From: Lentimicrobiaceae bacterium
GTDB taxonomy: Bacteria > Bacteroidota > Bacteroidia > Bacteroidales > JAGONC01
Assembly (NCBI GenBank): GCA_030621075.1
Contig: JAUXII010000021.1
Span: forward strand, 1-8,728
Direction: 5' to 3'
Length of the DNA stretch: 8,728 bases
Every line of letters begins with the position of its first letter. Within the stretch, counting starts at the first letter, position 1. Position numbers and translations under genes: made by a program. Below the pieces are notes generated by a model that was not told the DNA's origin, made no database searches, and saw nothing but the letters and a program-made list of their open reading frames with translations. Below are positions 1 through 7,800 of the stretch, one piece after another.

Positions 1-910
1 CCGGTGCATCATAAAATGATTGATACATTCCACGTACAACCGACACATCGGGATCCATCCCTGCTTCAATACCGCCAACGCTATCATAAATGGGGGGAGT
101 GGGTACCAATAGTTTATTAACATCAATCATGAAAGTAAATGTGTTATACTCGTCGAAATCCATAGTAAGCGAAGGGCCAAATCGTAAGTTGGTGGGAATG
201 AAATCCTTCGCGGTGTTATCATCACTATAAGATATTTTTGCTCCAATATTCGATACATTCACACCAATATTTAATAGGGTGTTCATGTCTTTGATATCTA
301 GTTCTTTCGTATAAAAGAAAGCCACATCAGCAGCAACAGAATTACCGGGATGTGTTGCGGCCCCGGCTACAAACTGTCCCTGTGTGAGGTTTGAAAAAAT
401 ATATCTTGCCGCAACAGAACCTGACCAGACAGGCCCCAGCTGCCGTGCATAAGCAATGTCTATTGAAAACTCATTTGGCTTGTAATTGCCAATGGTTTCA
501 CCATTAATGTCAGTAAATGTGATATCACCCAGTGAGAAATACAATAATGACATGGCAATGGTTTGACGATCGTCAAGACGTTTAAACCCATTAAGGTAAG
601 CCAGATTAATGTCACTAACCAGAGCACGTAGCCATGGACTGTAAGACATTGCAAATCCAAAATCATCCTCAATAAATGCATACTTAGCAGGGTTCCAGTG
701 CATAGAAGCAGCATCAGGAGAAGACGAAACACCAGCTTCTCCCATACCTCCTGACCTGGCATCAGGGCCAATCATCAGAAAAGGAACAGATGTAGTAATG
801 GTATTTAGATCCTGACCTAAATAGTTGCTATTCTGTGCAGAGCCATAAAAGGAGGAAAAAACAATTCCTGCTAATAAAATCAAACTGATTTTCAATGAAT
901 TTGTTTGCAT
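1..910 (-). CDS. porV: T9SS outer-membrane protein PorV (LptO), 3' end cut by window
   Basis: PorV is an outer-membrane beta-barrel of the FadL type. In the type IX secretion system it binds cargo carrying a C-terminal sorting domain at the translocon and hands it to the PorU sortase in the attachment complex. I translated the minus strand from the ATG at 910-908; the frame stays open to position 1, giving about 303 codons. Known PorV proteins are about 390 residues, so the last quarter lies outside the window. The N-terminus (residues 1-25, hydrophobic core about 8-22, ending GSA before Q26) looks like a signal peptide. The family signature follows: VPFLMIGPDARSGGMGEAGV at 42-61, then DAASMHWNPAKYAF at 66-79. 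Later segments alternate polar and hydrophobic residues as expected for barrel strands (for example around SVAARYIFSNL). It lies 80 bp downstream of a porU gene, the usual neighbour. Identification is firm; only the C-terminus is unseen. Confidence 0.94.
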   Translation of the reverse strand, partial: MQTNSLKISLILLAGIVFSSFYGSAQNSNYLGQDLNTITTSVPFLMIGPDARSGGMGEAGVSSSPDAASMHWNPAKYAFIEDDFGFAMSYSPWLRALVSDINLAYLNGFKRLDDRQTIAMSLLYFSLGDITFTDINGETIGNYKPNEFSIDIAYARQLGPVWSGSVAARYIFSNLTQGQFVAGAATHPGNSVAADVAFFYTKELDIKDMNTLLNIGVNVSNIGAKISYSDDNTAKDFIPTNLRFGPSLTMDFDEYNTFTFMIDVNKLLVPTPPIYDSVGGIEAGMDPDVSVVRGMYQSFYDAP

Positions 911-933
911 CAATATGTAATTTTAAGAGGGTG

Positions 934-967
934 CAAAGTTAAGGTTTTTTTTAATCCAAAAAACAAA
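934..967 (-). promoter_or_regulatory. Possible Bacteroidota promoter for porV
   Basis: On the minus strand TAACTTTG (941-934) matches the Bacteroidota -7 consensus TAnnTTTG exactly. A TTTG (967-964) lies 22 bases further upstream as a possible -33 element, and a second TTTG (960-957) is 15 bases upstream, which is probably too close. The start codon of porV follows 23 bases after the -7 element. This would let porV be expressed separately from the porU genes. The match is short in AT-rich DNA, so it remains a candidate. Confidence 0.42.
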
Positions 968-984
968 CGCAAGGATTAAAAAAA
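946..984. repeat. Perfect 12-bp inverted repeat between porU copy A and porV
   Basis: TTTTTTTAATCC (946-957) and GGATTAAAAAAA (973-984) are exact reverse complements around a 15-base spacer (958-972). The left edge of the repeat begins 6 bases after the porU stop codon in transcription order, and its spacer contains the possible -33 TTTG of porV. In RNA from either strand the U-run is in the 5' arm and the A-run in the 3' arm. That is the reverse of an intrinsic terminator, so I do not call it one. It could be an operator or an mRNA hairpin that separates porU and porV messages. Confidence 0.5.
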
Positions 985-990
985 TATTGC

Positions 991-3900
991 CTATTTTAAT
1001 ATGATAAGCTTACCAGATAACTCAGAAATGGATTCTTTATTGTTTTGAATGGCAGCTTTGTAAATATAAATTCCTCTGCCAAGTATGCTTCCATTGTCAG
1101 CTGTGCCATCCCACTCTATAGGGTCTGTGAAATAACCGGAAGAATATACGTTTACAGGGCCTATTGTTTTCACAAGAGCGCCTGAAACATCGAAAATGAA
1201 AATAGTCACTTTCAGGCTTTCATTGAACTGGTTATGCTCGAAAGAAAAAAAAGTTTTTTCAAAAAATGGATTAGGGTAAGTTAGAAGATGACCAACCGCA
1301 AGGGAAATGTTATCGGATACAATGAATTCAATGGTTGATGTTGACGAATTATTTTGAAGGTCCCAGGCTTTCAATGAAAGTACATGGTACCCCTCTGTGA
1401 GCTTAAAATACGGATAAACAATCTTTCCACTCTGGTAACTGTTTTCATCACATGTATAATAGTCGTTGAGCACAACTTCATGTTCAGTTTTATTATCAAT
1501 GGTTGAAACTAAGTCATGCCCAATACCAATACCAAGGGCGTTGATCCCACTTTGATCAGAAAGGGTAGCAAGTAAAATCGGATCTTCATTGGTGAGGTCA
1601 CCGGAAATAAACCGTTTATCATTGATGAACAGATCAATAAGAGGCCCGGAAGTGTCAATATGGGCGTTTTCATCAATGCCGCCAACAAGAATATTCTCAT
1701 AGTGCCCTGTAGCATCTGTAAATCCATTGTCAGCATAATAACTTATCTTTCCAAAACCATATTGATAAGAAATGTCTTTAGGAATATAGAAAGCAAATGT
1801 AAATTTCCCTTCAATAACACTAATTTTCCCTTTATACAAAATGCTATTTTGTATGTCGAATGAAGCCGGGTAACTTCTTGGGTCATTTCCCAGGGTACTT
1901 AACTCTTTTGCTTTATCGTATACAACAGGGTAAAGAAATCCATTAAAATCCGTAAGTATATTTCCCTCGCAATCAGCAATAAAGCCACTTACCACGACCT
2001 TGGTCAACGCGTTAAGTGTATCGGGATTATCTGTAACCAGGTTACCATTGATCTCAGTGGTTGTTATACGATACTCAGGGTAAGCAAGCATGAGCGCAGG
2101 GTCACCTAAAAGGTGTATATTTTTAATATTATTATTCGGTGGTGTTTTAGAAAGACGTACCAGATCACCTAACCGGAAGTGTTTGCCATCGTTTTTAGCA
2201 AAAGCGTGTTCATAAAATCGTTTGTTCATAGCAAAATTAGCCGTAGCAAAGGCTAACCGGGTAGTGGTGATCAGTCCAATTCCTCCTCCATGTTGGCTAA
2301 GCAATACAAGCTCACCGGCTGAAGTTCTGGCAGGGTCATCATAACGGCTGAATTCACAAGTTGCAGTCACAAATAACGGTAGGTTGTCATAATTTGTCCA
2401 TCCGGTTATATCAGAAATTTCCAGCACCCGTTCGCCCGACCAACCTTCTTCACCGCCATGGCCTGTATAGTTGACAATTAAAGCACCCTCTTCAATCTGC
2501 TTATTAATGGCCTTATTTGCCTCAGGGTATCTGTTTCCACCCGGTGTGGATACCTGAGAATAAGCATCAAGGTAGATCTTGTTGATATTCATGTATTGCT
2601 CTTTGTTGCTCACTGAGTCAGCCAGTTCTTCAGCCTGTTTGAAATGAAGGTTCAGGTCTTCATCATCGGCAATAAAACAAATTTTATTGCGCCATCCACC
2701 AAAAATTTCAGGTTTTGAGTGTATGTAGTGTTCAATTTTATCAACTACATGTTGTGCTTCTTCAACTGTTTTAACCGGAAAGCGTCCAATACCAATATCC
2801 AGCGTACCGGCAGCATTGCTGCCTTCTCCAATGTCGTACAGGCCAAAAAAGTCGTCTGTTACATATGAGGAGGTTAGCATAAGTGATTCCTGTGACTGGA
2901 ATGTTGGGATGAAATTTGTGTTTACCGGTATCCGGTCTTTTGGGTCGTAGGAGCCATCGCCAAAAAATAACAAATAGGCAGGTTCTTCTCCTGGTTCGGT
3001 CTGCTCATAAATGAACCGCATGAAATTCCGAATGGCAGCAACATCCTGCGACCCTGATGAAAATTCGTTGTATATCTGTCCAGGTGAAGTTATCAGTATT
3101 TCCATGTTATCATTGGTGCGATGGATATCGGCTAACCTGTTTGCCTGCTCCAGAAAAATGGAATCAGCAACAATAACCATATCAACTATTCCGGTATTGT
3201 GAAGATTTTGATTTTGCACAACCCCGGCAAATTGCGGAGAATGAAATGTTTCACCATCAAAAGCAATGAATTCCCGTAAAGAATCAGTAGCTAGACGAAA
3301 AATAAACTGATTGTCGTTAATGTTACCGTTAATTTTTTTTACTTCAAAGTGGTTGGTGATCTCCCATACCTGAACATCCTCATTAACTCCTGATAAAATA
3401 AATTCGCCTACTTTATCCCTGCCTTTTGAATCAATATCTCTGAACTCCATTTGATGTTCCGAGAAAATCAGGTGCCTGATCACAGTTATTTCCAAATAGT
3501 CTATCCAGCCTTTGGAGATAGAGGTGGGTGTGTCATAATCAAAGCGAAGATCAATAGCAGGGCCGGTAATAGAAAACTTTTGTGAAATTTTTGAAGGTCG
3601 TGCATAAACGGTGATGGATGTTGGCGCAATACTACTGATAGATGCAGTGGATATCTCTTCATCATTATAGAAAACATGAAAATGATTTGGCTCAGTAGAC
3701 TTGCCGGCAACAGATGTTTTCATGTGAGCCTGCCGTGAGGTGTCAATATCCGGAAAATAAAATGAGAATGTTCTCGAAGGAGTTAGCAGATCAAAAACTT
3801 CTCCGTACCAAATCTTGCCGGATTTAATGAGATTATATAACTCAACCTCATGCGAATCATAATCAAAAAAGGTAGTAACAGTGTCAGTAACCTGTAGCGT

Positions 3901-4809
3901 TATAGAGTTTTCATCGTTAATCCGTTTACCGGCACCCAAATCAGAAGTGAGAAAATAATATGCAAAATCCGAATACAAATTATCGGTGTGCTCAAACCGG
4001 ATTTGAAAAGGGTTATATCTCCAAACCCTTTGTGATTTTCCATAAAAAAGGATATAGTCCTGAGGATCAAAAATGCCGTCATCTTCACCAACTACCTTAA
4101 CGGCATTCTCAATCAAATCGTGAACGAAGGGGTCATAGTTTACTTCAGGTAACATGCCTCCTCCATATCCGAACAGCCTGATGTTTCTGGGATCAATAGA
4201 TGCCGGGTCCATACCATAGCTTTCCAGGTCATCATAGCCGATCTTGTAAATCCCCGACTGGTCAATGCGTAGCTTAAACCAATTTCCTGTACTAAGCAAT
4301 GAATTGACATCCCTGGAGCTTTTATAAATAGGTGACGGGATAATATCGCCAAATGTCAGCCTGATTTCAAAAGAAATTAATCTTTCAATTTGCCCGGTAT
4401 GAATGTTTCTGCGGATGGGCAGTACATAAATATGAGCAAAAGGGTGTTTCCTTTCTATTGATATAGATGCTGTTGTGGTAACCTCTTCCGGAATCGATTG
4501 CGACCCTGTGATTATATTGGCAACGTTGTTATCAATGGTTTCCCAAACCTGGTTTGAGAGGTGAACATTAATAGCATTAAAATTATATTTTAACTCAACC
4601 CGGTTAAAATATAAAGGTAAATAACCAAATTCATGTGTGTTGTAAACTGCATCTTCAAAGTAAAGGTAAGTGACTGACTCACTTTCTGTGAGCTGTGTTG
4701 TTTGAACACTATGCCAATTAAGGATCACCTGATTCGATTCAACCTGCCCATTTCCGAAAAGAGGGAGTATTAAAATCGAAAAGAGTATTTTTAGTATTTG
4801 TTTATTCAT
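991..4809 (-). CDS. porU: T9SS sortase PorU, copy A (porV-proximal), C25 gingipain-like peptidase
   Basis: PorU is the surface-located cysteine peptidase of the type IX secretion system. It cuts off the cargo's C-terminal sorting domain and joins the new C-terminus to a surface anchor (A-LPS in Porphyromonas). This 1272-residue protein starts at ATG 4809 and ends at TAG 991-993. Visible parts: signal peptide at 1-22 (hydrophobic from about 7, ending NGQ); beta-rich N-terminal region with the conserved block GNWFKL...IDPRNIRLFGYGGGMLP at about 170-222; Peptidase_C25 domain at about 540-905 with FFGDGSYDP, DIGIGRFPVK, NYTGHGGEEGW (catalytic His784) and VTATCEFSR (catalytic Cys818), closing with LLGDPALMLAYPEY; a conserved PorU block at about 1050-1105 (INDKRFISG...SGINALGIGIGHD); and a sorting-domain-like C-terminus from about 1175 (YPNPF, WDGTADNG, GRGIYIYK). 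PorU is known to keep its own such domain. Porphyromonas PorU is 1158 residues, so this copy is slightly long. It is the middle gene of a codirectional trio and sits in the canonical position before porV. Confidence 0.92.
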   Translation of the reverse strand: MNKQILKILFSILILPLFGNGQVESNQVILNWHSVQTTQLTESESVTYLYFEDAVYNTHEFGYLPLYFNRVELKYNFNAINVHLSNQVWETIDNNVANIITGSQSIPEEVTTTASISIERKHPFAHIYVLPIRRNIHTGQIERLISFEIRLTFGDIIPSPIYKSSRDVNSLLSTGNWFKLRIDQSGIYKIGYDDLESYGMDPASIDPRNIRLFGYGGGMLPEVNYDPFVHDLIENAVKVVGEDDGIFDPQDYILFYGKSQRVWRYNPFQIRFEHTDNLYSDFAYYFLTSDLGAGKRINDENSITLQVTDTVTTFFDYDSHEVELYNLIKSGKIWYGEVFDLLTPSRTFSFYFPDIDTSRQAHMKTSVAGKSTEPNHFHVFYNDEEISTASISSIAPTSITVYARPSKISQKFSITGPAIDLRFDYDTPTSISKGWIDYLEITVIRHLIFSEHQMEFRDIDSKGRDKVGEFILSGVNEDVQVWEITNHFEVKKINGNINDNQFIFRLATDSLREFIAFDGETFHSPQFAGVVQNQNLHNTGIVDMVIVADSIFLEQANRLADIHRTNDNMEILITSPGQIYNEFSSGSQDVAAIRNFMRFIYEQTEPGEEPAYLLFFGDGSYDPKDRIPVNTNFIPTFQSQESLMLTSSYVTDDFFGLYDIGEGSNAAGTLDIGIGRFPVKTVEEAQHVVDKIEHYIHSKPEIFGGWRNKICFIADDEDLNLHFKQAEELADSVSNKEQYMNINKIYLDAYSQVSTPGGNRYPEANKAINKQIEEGALIVNYTGHGGEEGWSGERVLEISDITGWTNYDNLPLFVTATCEFSRYDDPARTSAGELVLLSQHGGGIGLITTTRLAFATANFAMNKRFYEHAFAKNDGKHFRLGDLVRLSKTPPNNNIKNIHLLGDPALMLAYPEYRITTTEINGNLVTDNPDTLNALTKVVVSGFIADCEGNILTDFNGFLYPVVYDKAKELSTLGNDPRSYPASFDIQNSILYKGKISVIEGKFTFAFYIPKDISYQYGFGKISYYADNGFTDATGHYENILVGGIDENAHIDTSGPLIDLFINDKRFISGDLTNEDPILLATLSDQSGINALGIGIGHDLVSTIDNKTEHEVVLNDYYTCDENSYQSGKIVYPYFKLTEGYHVLSLKAWDLQNNSSTSTIEFIVSDNISLAVGHLLTYPNPFFEKTFFSFEHNQFNESLKVTIFIFDVSGALVKTIGPVNVYSSGYFTDPIEWDGTADNGSILGRGIYIYKAAIQNNKESISELSGKLIILK

Positions 4810-4829
4810 GGTTGTATCAATAGATGGTG

Positions 4830-4837
4830 CAAAAATA
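4830..4837 (-). promoter_or_regulatory. Possible -7 element upstream of porU copy A
   Basis: On the minus strand TATTTTTG (4837-4830) matches TAnnTTTG, 20 bases before the ATG of copy A. It continues as TTTGCACC, the same extension seen before porV. No clear -33 TTTG is found at the expected distance, so this may be a weak or partial promoter, or chance in AT-rich DNA. Confidence 0.3.
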
Positions 4838-4866
4838 GTGATTTACGTGTAAAGTATGTTTTAATA

Positions 4867-7800
4867 CTATCGTACGATGATCAATTTTTGCTGTTTTGCT
4901 GTTTGTTCACCAATGCTATTAGTAATAATTACCCGATATATATAGATCCCTCTTCTTAGTTTAGTTCCGTTATTATTGTCACCATACCATTGGATAGGTT
5001 CCGACTTGTAACCTTCTGCATATATTTCCTTTTTGATCGTTTTGACAAGCTGCCCGGTTATGGAGAATATCTGAAGTTCTACGTCAAGAGACTGTGATGT
5101 TTGATTGTGTTGAAAAGTGAAATATGTATAATCACTAAAAGGATTTGGGTAGTTAATAAGTTCTTCAATGCTGAAATTTTCTGACGAAACTACAAGAAAA
5201 TCAATAGTTGCATCAGATGAATTATTAAAGACATCCCAAACTTTTAGTTTGATCTGATGTGTTCCCTCACTTAATCCAAAATAGGGGAATATGATCACCC
5301 CACTTTTATATGTATTGAGGTCCGACTCATAATACTCATTAAGCACTTTAAGCTCGTCGGTATTGCCATCAAGAATGGCTGTAATATCGTGGCCAATTCC
5401 ACTACCAACAGTATTTATTCCGCTTTCATCTGATAAAATAGCAAGAAGTACAGGATTTTCATCTGTCATCCCGCCATTGATGAAATACTCATCATTCATA
5501 AATAAACTAACCAATGGGCCATTATCTTCAGGTACCATGTTTTCATCATAACCGCCAATAATAATATTTTTATAGTATCCATTGGCATCGATTTGGCCAT
5601 TTTGGGCATAATAGCTTATTTTCCCATTTCCAAACCAGTATGCAATATCCTTCGGAACGATGAATGTGAATGAGAACTCACCATTCGAAACGCTTGTTTT
5701 ACCCCTATACAAGATGCTTTTCATAATCTCGAAACTTCGTGGCATACCACCATCATTTGCCTGGGTTTTAATAGTGAGCGGCTTATCAAAGACAGTTGTA
5801 TGAATGGTACCGTTAAAGGTTGATAATTTTTCTCCGTCGCAATCTCTGATCTCTCCGGCTATGGTTACAACCGATAAGGCATTTATGGTATCAGGGGATG
5901 AAGAGATGTCTTGATTATTTATCGCTGTGGTTACAACATTATATTCAGGATAGGAAAGGCGTTGTGCCGGGTCGCCGAGCAGGATAAATTTCCGGCCATT
6001 ATTGTCTGATCCACTTTGTTGCTTAGCTAGCATAAGAACTTCACCCATTGTTGGGAAAGAGCCATTAATTTTTTGAAGTGCAAACCTGTAAATGCTTTTA
6101 TTAAGGTTGTAGTTAGGGCTCCCGAAGGTGGCTCTTGTTGTAGTAAATAACGCAAGCCCACCGCCATTCGGATTAAGAAACACGTATTCCCCTGCCGATG
6201 TCCTTACAGGGTCATCAAACCGGCTGAATTCACATGTTGCAGTAACAAACACAGGCATGTTGTCCCAATTTGTCCACCCATTAATGTCGGTTAACTCGAG
6301 TACCCTTTCATGAGCCCAGCCTACTTCTCCGCCATGGCCGGTATAATTCAGGAAAAGAGCCCCTTTTTCAACTTGTTCATTAATTGATTCGGTCACAGCC
6401 GGATATCGTTGCCCCCCGGGAGTTGATACCTGGGGATACGCATCAAAGTAAATTTTATTTATATTATATTCTTCGAAGGTTGTATCAACGTAATTGGCCA
6501 GATTCTCAGCCTGGATAAAATGAATATAACTGTCTTCATCATCAGCCACAAAACAAATATCGTTTCGCCAGTCTCCCATTACCGCTTCAGATGGCGTTGA
6601 ATAATGAATTATTTTATCTACAGCATTAATGGCTTCTTCAAGCGATTTAACCGGAAACCGACCAATGCCAATATCAAGCATATCTGTTTGACCGGTTCCT
6701 TCACCATCATCAAGAAAACCGTAATAATCATCAGTAACATAAGATACAACCGGATGATAAGATTCGGAGGATTGATAAGTCGGGATGAAATTTGTATTGC
6801 TGTTCATCCTGTTTTTATTATCATAGGAACCATCGCCAAATAATAATAAATATTTTAAGGGCTCACCCTCAAACCCACGGTCGTAGATCATTTTAACAAA
6901 ATTTCTGATGGCGGAAATATCCTGAGCACCAGATGAAAATTCATTATATATCAATGGTAAGGTGATGACTTCAGAAGAGGTTCCGTTGTTTGCATAGTGA
7001 TGTTGAGCCAACCGGTTTGCCTCATTTATAAACATAGGATGTGTGATGATAATATATTCAACCTGGCTGATCCCATGTAAATTCTGATTCTCCACTTTTT
7101 CGATAAATGAAGCAGAATAATAGGATTGTCCATCGAAGGCAATGAATTCGTGTAGTGTATCACTCTTAATACGGAAGGTCATCGTACTCCCATTCAAATG
7201 AGCGTCAACAGCTTTAACATTAGTCGGTTCGGTAACATCCCAAATACTAACGGCATTGTTAGTATTCCTAATGGTAAATTCAGCAACTTTTCCGTAACCC
7301 GATGATAAAGCATCTCTGAAAGGCATTTGGTGATTGCCAAAAGATAATGCACGACGGGCATTGACCTCAATATAATTTAACCAACCGAGTGATTCAGATG
7401 TTGATTTATTGTACTTAATATGAATATTTACAGCAGACTGAGTAGGTAGAAAGTCTGTTGTGACATTGGCATCCCGTGCATATTGGCTGTTATAGTGTGT
7501 TGATATAGCGGTGATACTTGTTGAAGTGGTATTACCATTAATGGTAAAAGTGAATGAACTGTTTATAGTAGATCTGGCAACAACATTTGATTTGATATAA
7601 ACAGGTGATTCAGGATCAATGGCTGGGAAGTCAAAAGAAAAATCATATTCTGTTATGAAGTCAAATACCTCTCCAAGCCATTTTCTTCCTGACTTGATCA
7701 GGTTAACTTCATCCATTTCATGAGAAGCAAAATCATTAAAAGTGGTAACAATGTCTGTTGGCTCATCGTTAGTGTTTTCTGACTTTTCAACTCGTTTTCC

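Noticed and set aside
460..771. A 103-codon open frame over the start of porV, rich in Leu, as a small membrane protein.
   Set aside because: The other frame on the same strand reads as PorV with a signal peptide and the family signature; the Leu-rich string is an out-of-frame product.
4842..4853. Short inverted repeat TTTAC-GT-GTAAA between the two porU copies, as an operator or terminator.
   Set aside because: Arms are only 5 bp with a 2-base centre in AT-rich DNA, and there is no following U-run; this is likely chance.
4810..4866. Frameshifted remnant or recent duplication junction between the two copies.
   Set aside because: Both genes are full length, the gap holds no leftover coding similarity, and nucleotide identity between copies is low outside conserved motifs.
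6604..6843. Plus-strand open frames opposite the porU genes (for example here and at 1660-1863).
   Set aside because: They are antisense to conserved catalytic-domain codons, short, and show no known domain or start signal.
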